Below are positions 11,988 through 23,651 of a stretch of DNA of 64,000 nt, piece by piece. The notes beneath the pieces are model-generated. The model was not told the DNA's origin and made no database searches. It saw only the letters and a program-made list of their open reading frames with translations. This stretch comes from Acanthaster planci (taxonomy: Eukaryota; Echinodermata; Asteroidea; Valvatida; Acanthasteridae). The translations under genes and the position numbers were made by a program. The stretch's first letter is position 1, and every line of letters begins with the position of its first letter. The DNA lies in assembly GCF_001949145.1 (NCBI RefSeq), contig NW_019091356.1, positions 2,591,202 to 2,655,201 on the forward strand. The letters are read 5' to 3'.

Positions 11988-13560
11988 GTCTAAATAGCGC
12001 CGCCTAGCGACGTGACAGCCAAATATTTTTTGCTTCCTTGCACCACCCAGTTCAACCTGGCCCGCCACTTGTGGCGCTGTGCGCTTCGTATATATAAAAG
12101 CATTAAACTTTTCAACCTAAAATACAAACAATACCTCAGCCGAATGGCCGTATTAACCCGGAAAACCTTTATGTTGTTATCGTTATTTCGGCACCGGCTG
12201 GTGCTTCCGACTATTTGTTTGAAAGAGAGAAAATTCCACGAAGGATGCATTGAAATAATAGACCGACATCAATTAAATCATGTTTGCAGCTTCCTGCTTA
12301 CTGAAGGTTATTCCCCTATCGGCAAAAATAGTGAACTCATTTCAACAAAAACAAACATCCTGTATGATGTCCATTCACAGTGATAGTCTCTGATCTGTGT
12401 TCGATTGAACGAGAATGGCCCGTTCTTTTTTTTTTAACCTTAACCCTCAAAGAACTGGGTTATTTCATGTATTTCGGCCCATCTCACAGCCCACGGGGGC
12501 GCATTCCGCCCCCCCCCGAACTTGGCTGTGCCAAGCTCGATTTATTATTTTGCTTTGGAACTTGGCATGCATGTAAGCCTTTATCGTAACATGTGACATT
12601 TAAACTAAACCAGACGTGTGGCTTTGTTGTTATACGGTCATTTGAAATTCAAGCCAACCCCCCCAAAAAAGGCTCTAGGACCGCGCCTGACAACAGTATG
12701 TTTGATTTTCACTAAGTTGGTATTAAAATGACCGCAATTGAGAGTTCCTCTAAAAACTTCTATAGGCTCAGCTCCGGGAGAAAAACTATTCCAGCGGCAC
12801 TTTTAGGGTTAAAAACACATTTAAAACTTTGCACTTTGGTTGGTGCAGTGATCGAGTGAGGAGCCGATCGATTGCTCTGAAAACTCAAACCAAAATCACC
12901 AAAAACTTTGAATGAAAATCAGCGGCTGGTATTGAAAGAGGGATGTACAGGTCCAGATTGAATGTTCTCTGAACCCCAGAGAGTGAAAATTCACTTCCTC
13001 CGGTTATAAACAGGGTCAAGACGAATTCAACTGAAATGAATCAGTCGAAAGATTGAAATTTCACTGGAATCTCCCCAGGGAGTTTTTTTTTGGTTTTTTA
13101 TTTTATTATTATTTTTGTTGTTGTTGTTGTTTTTTTTTTTGGAACGGCCTGCAACAAAACCATAGCTGGCTATGCATCTGTACTGTCACATTTTTCCTGT
13201 AACCCCAACATGACCGCGACGCACAGTGAGACCGTTGTGCTTGCCAGCGACGAGATTTTGTCCCGTTGTGACGACTTCCGGTGAAGATTTAGTGGTTTTG
13301 GAGTTCACATTATCATTTTTGATTAGGTGCATCGTGTTCATATCAAATCGTAGAAAACCAAACAAGCGCCGTGCTTTGCCAGGACTACGCTGCAGTTTCA
13401 ACGAAGGAAGTGACAGACTTGTTTCCAAAGAAAGGTTCAGCATAGCTGCCCCAGAGTTCCTTGAGCTCGCGTTGTATTCAGTTGCTTCCGAGTTGTATAC
13501 GGATGAAACCGGCCTTGTAAACTTTAGTTTTAAATTAAATGCAGCGATAATGATCATGCC
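11988..13560. promoter_or_regulatory. POFUT2 5' flank / presumptive promoter and spacer
   Basis: This is the region upstream of the POFUT2 start codon. An in-frame ATG at 12066-12068 and open sequence beyond it suggest that the 5'UTR starts within the first few hundred bases. I see no convincing TATA box. A T/TTG-rich low-complexity run lies at about 13082-13140, and a C run near 12510. The overlapping open frames on both strands at 13186-13582 and 12012-12383 show no recognisable protein family. Confidence 0.35.
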
Positions 13561-13564
13561 GTGT

Positions 13565-13841
13565 GGGAGGCATGTGGCCTAGTGATTAGAGTTTGAAGCT
13601 GCTGATCATAGGGTCAGGGGTTCGAATCCAGCTGGTTGGCAGCATGTTGCGATCATGGGCAAGTCATTATCCCTGTGTGCCTCTCTCCACCCAGGAGTAA
13701 ATGGGGTACCTGTGAGGGCAGACACGGTTTTTGCCGAAATAGCAGCACCGGGCTATATTCCCCAGGGGAGCCAAGGAATGGAATTGGAATGTTCAGATAA
13801 TGTGTGAGCCCCATGTGCAGGGATAATGATATTATTATAGT
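13565..13841 (+). mobile_element. tRNA-derived SINE
   Basis: The head shows an A-box-like TGGCCTAGTGATTAGAG (13575-13591) and a perfect B-box GGTTCGAATCC (13619-13629), spaced as in a tRNA. It continues into a non-tRNA body containing GGAGTAAATGGGGTACCTG and ends in an ATT-rich tail (about 13823-13841). Bodies of this kind are familiar to me from invertebrate deuterostome SINEs, but I cannot name the family. The long 3' body makes it a retroposon rather than a functional tRNA gene. Confidence 0.75.
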
Positions 13842-14280
13842 TTATACATTCTTTACAGCAGGCTAACACCGGCAAGCCGGAGTTATTCGAGATAGCTCCA
13901 CAACTTTGCTCATTATGTCTGTGATTAAGACCATACAGCCAGCTTGCTTCGGCAGATTAACTTCACCTGTCATAAGCCTACCCACCGATATCTATTGTAA
14001 AGTCTTTATGGCGGAGATCGGTGGTTCTATCGAGTATTCCGTCTGTATTTCTGACGCCCGCGTCTGCGCATCTATTCATATTCATAGCCATGTCCATTAA
14101 AAAAGTACATATACAGCCTATGTCGACACATGGAGGCCTATCGAATATCTACGGAATAAAATCCGCCTCTCAATTAGTAAACATTTTTGTCCCTTCGAGA
14201 AAGGTAAGCAATTTTTCACTCCTTTTATCTCCCTTAATTCATAAATAGGCCCATTAAATCTTCTATATGGTGTTGGCACA

Positions 14281-14371
14281 GCCACCTTGTTCCACAGGGA
14301 AACCTCCTTTGTGCATACCCTCCTGAACCCAAACAGTGGCCTGCAAGATGGCAGCCATGCGAAACCAGGCT
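14281..14371. mobile_element. MITE-like element, copy 2 (partial)
   Basis: Shares TTGTTCCACAGGGAAACCTC, then CTTTGTGCATACCCT, and later CAAGATGGCAGCCATGC with copy 1 at 7135-7258, in the same order. The left outer arm is missing or diverged and the second inner arm is altered, so this copy no longer folds fully. It supports a dispersed repeat family. Confidence 0.65.
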
Positions 14372-14469
14372 CTGAACAAAAATCTGACACATGCAAGGTG
14401 TAAATCGACAGAATATGGCTGATTGTCAGGACTGCATTTTTTGGAATTGATTTATTCATGTTTATTCAG

Positions 14470-14638
14470 GAAGAGGTTTGATGGCTGGTAGACAACCCTA
14501 CAACCGGCTGGAGGAAGAACGCAATGAAACTGCAACTCCTACAAGCAGTCCGGACCACACCCACACACAGGCCACGCCAACAATCCCGGGGGATTCATGT
14601 CCCAGCAGGCGTCTGTACTGGCACTGTCCACCAAGGAT
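14470..14638 (+). CDS. Orphan exon-like segment, unknown product
   Basis: The segment sits between an acceptor (TTTATTCAG, ending 14469) and a strong donor (GTAAGT from 14639). ATG at 14481 opens a frame of 52 codons plus two bases, which starts MAGRQPYNRLEEERNE and is GC-richer than its flanks. The frame is also open upstream to the acceptor, so it could be a first coding or an internal exon. I found no partner exon on either side and recognise no domain; it is hydrophilic and rich in Thr and Pro. It may be part of a real gene with short exons, a pseudogene remnant, or chance. Confidence 0.35.
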
Positions 14639-15795
14639 GTAAGTCCTCCTGCAAATATTAACCCTACATAATTATATTCCCCTCATAATTTCCCTCAAAC
14701 TCAAAACCCTACCCTTTCTTTGACAACATGAACCCTACAGTTTCCGAGCAAGAAGTCACAGTCATCTACCAAGGTGAAGTTAAAGTTAAAATGTAGCTCC
14801 CCCTTTTATCTTATGATCAGGGATCCAAAATTTACATTCCCTCAAAAAACAAGCCAAAACAAAAGGGCAGCAGTTGCGGCAGAGGTAATACTGTACATCT
14901 ATCTATTGATCTAACAGCTGCAGAAGAGGGGAAGGAATTGCAACCCGTACCGCCACGCCCCTTCAATAATAATCACAGAACGGCAACAAAATGTTTATTT
15001 CACAGACAACTTTACATACATACCGAATTTGTCGACGGAAAGGGGGGGGGGTAGACAAGTTGACACTATCCACAAAATGTTATTTATACCCTCCCCTTCT
15101 CCCAGACCACTCAGACGAAAGCGGGGGTACCACGCCTTGACTGTTTCCAATGTCGACGTTGCAACCTACGCAGCACGAGCCCGGCAAGTAGGGCCCGGAG
15201 GAGAAACGGTCATCGTCTAACCTCCGTGACGGGAAGGACGCCCCCTGTCAATAGTTAGAAACTATTCAACCAAGGAGAAAGTTGGCTTTAAAGAAACTAG
15301 AATGACACTGTCGTTGTGTATTTAAAGAAAACAAGATTTCATTATAAGGCCAAAATGCAAATATACATGTATTTGTTAGTATTATATTAATATTTGTTTT
15401 GTCGGACAGTGGTAATTGGAACGAATTAGTTTCGTTTGAAAGACAGTTCAAGGTGTACAGTTTGATTCTATTCCAGAGGTATCAGTGGGTAATTATTTTA
15501 CGGGAAATGGTCAAAATGTGGTTGATTCCAGTTCGGAGGAAATACGTTATTCCAACGCATAATAAATTGAACAAATGCTGCATGTGGGAATAATGTTTTA
15601 TTTTTGGTTTTTGGGTTTGCCACTTTTTCCCATCAAAGCCTCGCATTTTTAGAATCATGTACATGCTGCCCTTTACGAGGAAGACCTGCTATTCGGGGAA
15701 ATGTTTCACGGAACATGCTGCATGCAGTCAGCGCCCGTGCCCCCCCCCCTCTGCTGGTCCGGTCCGTGCGCGTACAGGGCCGGAACGAAAGCACA

Positions 15796-15840
15796 ACATA
15801 CATGTACATGTACATGTACATGTACTGTACATGTACGTGC
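15796..15840. repeat. (TACATG)n palindromic microsatellite
   Basis: Repeated TACATG/CATGTA hexamers form a self-complementary run. Shorter runs of the same motif recur near 25481, 25758, 46818, 48097, 52731 and 52975, so the motif is a general feature of this genome rather than of one locus. Confidence 0.85.
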
Positions 15841-17473
15841 AGCATGCACGCACAAGGCCCACACACAATGCCGGGACATGTCACCTTCGAAACTTTTACC
15901 GCTGCACGGGCAGGGTGTGTGAGGGGTGGAGTCGGGAGCCACCGAGTATACTATGGTGAGTCCATTTGAATAGTTCAGACTTATGAGTGAAGCATTTAGT
16001 TTTCGGTTTAAACTTGATGCTTTGAAAATAAACCTTACAGCCTACATGATTTGCCTAAAAATGCGCAATAGCCCTCATCACAATGTAAGAAAGAGAGTCA
16101 CTTTCACTTGGTCGTAGTATTCGATACACTTTGTGGGTCACTGGCAGCGTAGATGGAGGGTAACGGGGTCATGCCATACCCTCTAAAACGCATTTATATA
16201 GGGAAATATAACGAGATTAAGACGATTTTTTTTTCTGGGGGAGGGGTGCTGTATTTAGTTTACCTTCACTCCGAAACGTGTCGAAGGCCCAAATGTATTC
16301 CCTTTCCTCTAAGAAAATTATACAGAACACAAATAAACAATTATGGAAAATAAAAGAACACAGAGAAATCCCCAAATAGCAACCCGTTTAAGTTTCGAAA
16401 AAAAAAAATTAAGGATGAATTGATTTCCCCCATGACTTTAAACGTGATCGATTGACGTCAGAAGTCTAGTGGGGCCATCAACAGAGACACCTCGCACTGT
16501 GTTCTTTCGATTCATGAGTAGAGAGAAAGAAGAAAAAAAAACAGGAACTGTCTACGCATCAGAGTTGCTTTTTCGCTCTGTTAATTTTCTATGGAAAGAA
16601 AACAAAGAGACTTGTTTATGATCGCACCGAGACGAAAAGCCCTCATGCATACGCACTGTATGCCCCCTGCATTGTATATAAAGTAGTAAAATGAAACACT
16701 AAAACCTTTCTATTCTAATTATAATCACAGCTTGATGATTTGAGGCCTCTCCACTAGAACAAAAGACGAAAAGGGTAACCTGGGACGGCTAATAACACAA
16801 ACAGATGCACGGTTCTGAGCAAGCAGATACACTACAAAAGAAACAAATTATAAACACAATTATAATTACTTAATTCTGTTAACTAATATATCAAAATAAT
16901 GAAACAACTCCCATAAGTGTAGTAACGGCAGGGTGAACATTTTTTTTGTATCTTACCCTCCCCTGATTCAATGCCATCAACCGAAATTAGTATATCACCG
17001 ATGGATCATGTTTGCAAAATAGGTTTTCCCGAGCATCAAATTATTTATTCATTTTTTTTTCAAATTCATAATCGGTACAAACGTCAAATTTGTCTTTTTT
17101 TAAAAGACCGACCATCCCAAACGATCGATGGTCCATCTTTTTCAACATACGTCCTGTCGATTTCGTCAGATTTTAGTAGAATTTGTGTATCATGTTATAA
17201 TTGGCGCTAATTGTGCTGCTGGATGAACAAATAAAAATAATAAATATTAGCTCGTCTTTGCTGGGCCGATTTCAAGAATGTACAGATCAAATTAATTGCA
17301 TTGTGTGATGAATAAAATTGTCGGAGAACTAAAATGGACTGACAAATACTAGATATGGACAAGATTCTAATATAAAAGTACGGCGGGTAAACAGGGAACA
17401 CGTTTTACAGACAAACAGTAATAAAGAGATAAACAGCAGAACACGTAAAATGCTGAAGATAGTACACAATGAA

Positions 17474-17582
17474 GCGCGTGACGAATTTAAATGATATTTG
17501 TATAACGTTGCAAAATCACAAAATAATGGACGAAAAAGTAAACTAAAGCACAAAATGAGCCAACCAAATTCAAAATTAACTG
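17474..17582. repeat. Dispersed repeat segment, copy A
   Basis: Shares an ordered series of blocks with 23049-23163, in the same orientation: CGTGACGAATTT, AATTTGTATAAC-like sequence, ACAAAATAATG(G/T)ACGAAAAAGTAAA, and CAAACCAAAT(T/C)CAAA-like sequence. The copies are perhaps four-fifths identical by eye. No protein is evident; probably a fragment of an unidentified transposon. Confidence 0.6.
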
Positions 17583-19085
17583 TGGGTTATAAAAGATCAC
17601 GAATTTTGGAGACGGATGTGAAGTTGAATGTTTAAGAATTTGGACGAAAAAAGTATGAAACTTTGCAGGGCAGAAATGTGGGGAAGGAAGTTGGAAAACT
17701 TCTCGACCTGCGAGGATTACTTTGTTTCTCGGGCTGTAAAATAATTAATAGTGGGCCAACTTCGCAGTTCAAGTTGTACTTAAAATCGGTGACAATGCAT
17801 ATGGGTACTTGGAATCAGAAAGTCTAGTTCAGATGTGGTCGTTGCATGAGATGTTAAATCGTGATCTGCGTAGAAACCACAGGCGTAAACCCATGTGGGG
17901 ATGATATGGTGTCTATGCTCCTACCCACTTGAGGAGGGGGGTGTGGAAGGGGAGGGCTTCTGAAATGACCACTGCCCCCACTTTCTGTGGTGAGCACAAA
18001 ATGAAAGTGGATTTTGAAGAATATTTCTGATTTTCAACGACTAAAATGCATTCAATATCACGCAAATAAGGAAAAACAAATTAAAAAGTCATAAATACAA
18101 CATTCTGAATACGTATCACAGATAATATTACATTATTAATTATTGTGAACATCGACATCTATATAGTGTCATATCGTCCCCCCTCCGTTTGAAAGTTTCA
18201 CGTCATCCCCCATATTTCCTTATCTCCCGTCCCCCCCCCCCATTTCCGGGACAAATTTACGCCACTCGTAGAGATCAGTTTCTCTAAAAATAACCTATTT
18301 TTTGTGAATGAAACTTATTCCTGGAGAACGTAATGAATAAAACATGATTTCCAGGTACGTTAGAACTTGTAGTCTGGTTCGCTTAAAACCATTGTTCAAA
18401 AGGTCAGGTACACCAGACCGTTGCATTCCTCCATTTAAAACTCACGGCGATTGGATGATTTTTAGCGCATAAAAACCAGTTACAATTTTTGGCCAATAGA
18501 AATTCTCGGAACACACTTATTAGTGGTGGCGTCACAGGCGGAAGTCTAGTTTCGATATGGCAGTGACTCCTGCTACATGAATTTCTGAGAAACAGCCAAC
18601 TCGAATGGCAACAACAATCTTCATTCTTACGAATTCTGACTCATTCATCGGTTCCATTCAATCTCAGCAAGAAACACCAACTACCAAGGAGTAGGTGAGT
18701 ATCTTTTGATTGCCATCCATGGTGAAATTGTTCGTTGTTAGGGTTGAACTGGAGCGTCATATCAAATGGATCGTGGCAGTGTGAGCTGCGAAAAATGGTG
18801 CAACATCCATAGAGCAAGCACTTGAAGAACACTTGCCTTATGAACATCCGAAGCCTAGGCCAGCAATAACCTGCTCCCATGTCCCCATGTTCCATTCTGT
18901 GGTCATGCCATAGAGATGGGCCATATCCAACTACCCGTAGACTTGAGACAAGCTAGTGTACGTGTGTACGTGAACACAATCTGACAAATCTTTGCAAAGA
19001 AGGATTTTTTTTGGTCATGTTCGTGGGCAGCATTTCAGTTATGTCAGTCAGCCATAAAAATTGTATTTAAGGCTAAGCATACATC

Positions 19086-20583
19086 CTGAACTCCACCTTT
19101 TTGATGGTTCCGCACGCTATGGCGTTTTGAAAGCTGCTCAGTCATCCTACTAGATAAAACATCCGTTTGGCGCTTGCTTAAGCAAATCTTCCCCTAAAGA
19201 CCCAATTACGAACCTATATGGAACTACCATTATTGAGTGTATTTCGTAACGTTATCCTATATTTTGTCAAAATATGATTTTTTTTCCTACCATCCTCATC
19301 TCTTATCCCTTGACAATTGGCACACATCTGCATTCTCTTGCGGTCATAGCCGACTATTTACCGTCAATATACCGTCAGCTCACAATGGACTGTCAACACA
19401 CCGTCAACACAGCGTCAACACCTCCAAAACAAAAGAAGTGGTACTCGACTGTAAAGTGTTTGCAGAAAGGATATTTTGGCTAAACCCCAACAGGTTGGAC
19501 TCAGGAAAATTGCCGTTTTAATTTGACCAAATGCCTCCTTTGAACCAGTTCAGAAATAAGCAGGCATGTTGCCTCAGGGGCAACTGGGACCATACCTTTA
19601 TGCTAGAGGGGTGGTGATATTATATGATAAAGAAACGTCTTTTTCTTTAAAGTTACCGTATTTTTATATTTCTTAAGATTAAATTATTGTTCCTTTTTGT
19701 ATTTTGACAATAACTGTGTTAAATGATATCTATGATGTTGTTTCTGTTTGACGCTATGCTGACATTACTATCGTGTGTTGACGGTAATTAGTAAGACCGT
19801 TCTCTTGTCGCCGTACGACACGTGACTAAAACGGGCTCAGCGTATTCACGTAATGAAGGTGCCCTGGATACCAGTCCCAATAATTCTGACTACTCTCATC
19901 AAGATTATGTATAGAGACGTTTGGGAAATCTGTGGTCAGGGAACCACACTAATCACATATATCGGCTTGACCATTTTGCAATAAATAAATCCCACAATTA
20001 CATGGAAAAACAGATAGTTTATCAGTCTTACAGCTTCACTACCAAATCTTGGCAAAATATTATCACTCCTTAAATACACATTTCTCAACATTTTAAACAT
20101 GCGTAAACAGCTAGCTTGACAACGCAGCATGTATAGCACGCCCTGACATTGCCGCACCCCCCCCCGCTTCTAAAATGGTTGAGCTGATATGTGATCAGTG
20201 TGGTTCCCTGACCACAGATTTCCCAGACGTCTCTATACGTAATCGTAACGAGAGTAGTCGGAACGATAGCGACTGGTATCCAAAGCAACATAAGCAGTCA
20301 TTGCGTGAATACGCTGCACCTGTTTTTGTCAGGTAACGTACGGCTACAAGAGAATGCAGATGTGTGCGGATCATCAAGGGATAAGAGGTGAGGATGGTAG
20401 AAAAACCTCATTTTTTGCCAATAATATAGGTTATATGCTAAAAAATACACTTGCCAATGGTAGTTCCTTATAGGTTAGCTAATATTAAGCAAGCGCAAAC
20501 AGATGTTTTATCTGGTAGGATGACTGGGCAGCTTTTAAAATGCCATAGCGTGGGGGACTATCAAAAAGGTGGAGTGCAGTAAG
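19086..20583. mobile_element. Large foldback element with inverted arms
   Basis: The left arm (about 19086-19340 plus 19800-19978) matches the reverse complement of the right arm (about 20170-20583) along its length. Shared landmarks include CTCCACCTTTTTGAT, CACGCTATGGC, CTTATCCCTTGA, CACATCTGCATTCTCTTG, CAGCGTATTCACG, GGATACCAGTC, and GAAATCTGTGGTCAGGGAA followed by CCACAC. A spacer of about 190 bases separates the arms. The left arm is interrupted by the nested insertion at 19341-19799. No transposase is evident, so this is a non-autonomous foldback DNA transposon or two inverted copies of one element. Confidence 0.75.
19341..19799. mobile_element. Nested DNA-transposon insertion with 8-bp target duplication
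   Basis: The 459-bp insert is flanked by direct repeats TTCTCTTG (19333-19340 and 19800-19807). The opposite arm of the host foldback element has a single TTCTCTTG at this point, giving the empty-site sequence. The ends are imperfect inverted repeats: CGGTC plus TTACCGTCAA on the left, TTGACGGTAA plus GACCG on the right. The left end also has several extra CCGTCAA/CCGTCAG motifs. An 8-bp duplication fits hAT-type transposition; no transposase is encoded. Confidence 0.7.
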
Positions 20584-20812
20584 ATCTATGGAGTGTCTGA
20601 GTGTCTGGACATGCTACCTTGCTGGACTAGTCTTGCTAGTCCAGGAACTAGGCACGGATGCAGGCTAGTTGATGAACTTGATGTTGGAGACGGTTTACTG
20701 ACTTGACTTGGGACAACTTGACTGTTGAGACAACTTGATTGGTGGGACAACTTCTTTTTCTCGGTACATAACAACAGATTCACTGAATCCATGTATAACC
20801 ACGGGAGAATAC

Positions 20813-22560
20813 TTAAGAAGAAGAAGATCCTGTCCCTGGATCTGATAAACTCGAGAACCTGATCCCCAAAAGAGCTGATTGAAATCGTGGAGACAGTGAG
20901 ACTATTGTATCAGGAAGCCTGCTCCAATCTCTACAAGTTTTGCACACAAAGGAATTTCTGTGCACTTCAGTTCTGCTATGCGGCAAAATCAAATTGAGAA
21001 CTATTTCCAGTGGCTGTTCTACGTAGTCTTGTATAGAAGCATGCTTGACAATAGACTTCGGAATAGCAGACGTACTCATAAATATTTGTTTCATCATGAT
21101 CAATCTAGCAGCTTCACAATGCTGTTTAAGTGTATCCCACCCAAGGTGATCATATTGGTCACATTAGCCTCTCTACTAAAGTTGTTGTTAATAAAGTGTG
21201 CTGCACGTTGTTGAACCATCTTGAGCTTATTGATGTATTTAGCCTCAAAGGGATGACATACTACTCAAGCGTACTCCAGGTGTGGACGAACGAGTGCTTG
21301 TAAGCAGTTGTTTTCTCCATTTTGGAGCACTGATTTAATTTCTGTGCAACATACCTAGGACCTGGTTCGCCTTCTTTACCATATAATCATAATGGTAATC
21401 CCAGATCCCAGATCTTCTTCCTTTTGTCTCCCATGTGCACGATGTAGCATTTCTTTACATGAAATTGCATTGGCCATTCATGGAGTTTATCAGTATCTCC
21501 CTGAAGTATGATGCAGTCAGCCTGGTTGTGGAATGTGGATATTTCTGTATAAAAATGCAATTGTCAGCAAAAAGACAAATTTCTGACTGAAGATTATCTG
21601 TGATATCTTTGATATAAGTAAAAATAAAAGAGGGCCGAGGACTGTGCCTTGAGGCACACCGGAGTCCACAGAATCCCAGTCAGAACTAGATCCATTGAAC
21701 ACCACTCTTTATTTACGCATCTCCAGAAAGTTGGCAATCTACTTCAGTAGCTTTCCACGTATTCCACACATATGGAGCTTAGCTTTCAGATGCTCATCGC
21801 GGACAGTATCAAACGCTTTGGAGAAGTCAAATATGGCTATGTCCACTTGTTTACCAACATTTACTGGCTCAGCCCAGTCGGTGGTTATCAAAACTAGTTG
21901 GGTAACACAAGAGTGGTGCTTTTTGAAACCATGTTTAGTTGTCAAAATGTCATGCCCTTCCACGTGTCTACTAATAATATGCAAATGAATTATATGTTGA
22001 AGAAGCTTGCATGATATTGAAGTTAAAGAAATTGGCTTATGTTCCTCAATCAGAGTATGAAATTGAAGAACCTTAGCACATAAACTTCTCACATTAAGAC
22101 TAAGCAGTCGTAGAACTTGATCTTTGCTCTTCTCTTTTTTTGTAGTGAGACTTTGTTCTTTTGCTGCAGGTGCGCGTGGATTTTGGCACTTGGGTGTCAC
22201 ATGTAGAATACTTTCTTGCTTGATCCAAATCACGCCCATGTAATTTGTAAGGAAATCTAACTCCACAATCACTACTAAAAGCAAGATCAACTTCCCCCAA
22301 TGGTGTGTAGAAATTATCTCCACATAGGTTCAAATTGATGATTGAGCCACTGAAGTTGAGAAAATCGCAGAGGATAAAACCTAGTAAATGACGACTCATT
22401 TTGATAAGTATGATTCACACTTAGTATGATACTCATCGCTAGAGACATCACAACATTCAATAGGCGTACAATTCTGACATTTATCACACTCAAGAACTTT
22501 GTCTTCATCCCCTACTTCTTTACGACACACGGTACACGGGAAAATGGGTGTGGTAACCAC
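20813..22560 (-). mobile_element. Degenerate, internally deleted non-LTR retrotransposon (LINE)
   Basis: Read on the minus strand, 5' to 3', the pieces are: a Cys-rich segment at about 22560-22430 (FPCTVC then LECDKC, PHD-finger-like, as in ORF1 of some LINEs); an endonuclease start (LLSLNVRSL) near 22110-22080; reverse-transcriptase motifs PISLTSISCKLLQ and IAIFDFSKAFDT (22035-21740); SGVPQGTVLGPLLFLL (about 21670-21620); and a C-terminal RT-type tail (21103-20813). The endonuclease start runs directly into the RT at about 22033-22035, so most of the endonuclease and the first part of the RT are deleted. Frames are broken between pieces. A dead CR1/jockey-like copy. Confidence 0.8.
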
Positions 22561-23048
22561 AGTTTCAGTCCCCTTGGGGCCAGGTTGTATCTGGACATCA
22601 CCACAAATAATGATTAACAGAAGTTTAACAGCAGTGATGATCTTAGGAGACCGTTTTTGTTTTCTTCAGAATGAGAGGGCAGTGAGTAAAAAACTCAGAT
22701 TATTTTTAAAGAAATAGTCAGTCCCATGGTCTTAAAGCCATAAGTCATCAGATTTAAAGAGATATGCATCAGTTTTGAAGGCGTTTCAGGAAAGATGAGA
22801 TTTGATAGCGAAAGTGGAATTTCTTTGAAATGTAACTGTACCCTGATTTCACATAACTGGGATGCAAACAAAAACTCATAGGGTTACGAACCCATAAAAT
22901 GTTGCAGGGTTATAAGTCACTCGGAGTGGTGACTTGCAGTTCTGTAAGTAGGTTTGGGCTAGACACATAAACAGGGCCCCTCGATTGCGTACTCCTCTGT
23001 CATGGGCCCTGCCTTCAGATATACTGTACCTGTAGGAATACCTAGATG

Positions 23049-23163
23049 AATCACGTGACGAATTTGGATTAAATTTGTATAACATTGATTGCCAAATGAC
23101 AAAATAATGTACGAAAAAGTAAAGCAAAGCATAGAAATAAACAAACCAAATCCAAATTAACAA
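23049..23163. repeat. Dispersed repeat segment, copy B
   Basis: Second copy of the segment at 17474-17582, in the same orientation. It contains CACGTGACGAATTTGG, ACAAAATAATGTACGAAAAA and CAAACCAAATCCAAATTAA. It abuts the left arm of the inverted-repeat pair starting at 23161. Confidence 0.6.
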
Positions 23164-23651
23164 CTTATTAATCTATCTCTCTTAAAGCCATATCTCCCTG
23201 TGGGAACTTAAGTACAAATTTTTGGGCGTCTCCCACCCCTTCATCAGGTTTGAATGTTTGAATGTGTCGGTGAAGAACAATCCGACGCGCATTGTGTTTC
23301 CCTCGGTGAGCAGCGATGCGCGGGACCCCCGGGCATGCGTCGATGTGCTTCCAATCCCATGGAAACCGGGGTCTTCCATTTTGCATCCTTCATCTCTCTA
23401 TGATTGTCTGTCCATTCCTTTCTGTTTATTTCGGGTTTAAGTTCTTCAATATACATCGATTTCCATCACCTGCCTGAGCATCACATCGTTGGGGCACCTG
23501 TTCAATATTTTTACCTTAATTTCCTGAGACTGCCCCTCGTGTTTCTTTTGCATATGTTCGTGTAATGCTGATGACTTCCCTCTCACGTAATTCGTACTCA
23601 AGTAAGTTTCCACAGGGAGATATGGCTTTAAGATCGATATATAAGTTGTCA
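23161..23651. mobile_element. Element bounded by ~60-bp inverted repeats
   Basis: Left arm 23161-23222 and right arm 23587-23651 are inverted copies. Both contain TTAAAGCCATATCTCCCTGTG, broken here as TTAAAGCCATATCTCC plus CTGTGG(G/A)AACTTA. The interior of about 365 bases has no recognisable protein. Probably a non-autonomous DNA transposon; no target duplication was identified. Confidence 0.5.

Larger units (their letters stand above)
14640..19085. other. Spacer without supported genes
   Basis: AT-rich intergenic DNA. Apart from the TACATG run (15796-15840) and a dispersed repeat segment (17474-17582), I see only homopolymer stretches and short random frames. No exon with convincing splice sites and family similarity was found. 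Confidence 0.45.

Noticed and set aside
11987-12068. Upstream POFUT2 start at 12068
   Set aside because: It would bury the signal peptide 27 residues into the protein; the downstream ATG gives a normal secretory N-terminus.
12012-12383. Open frame divergent from POFUT2 (123 codons)
   Set aside because: Overlaps the POFUT2 5' flank, no known domain, no splice partners; more likely chance frame across the promoter.
13186-13582. Overlapping long frames on both strands (118 and 123 codons)
   Set aside because: Neither strand shows a family motif, and frames open on both strands are expected in moderately GC-rich non-coding DNA.
13565-13641. Functional tRNA gene
   Set aside because: A- and B-boxes are present but the stems do not close cleanly and the sequence runs into a long SINE body with an ATT tail.
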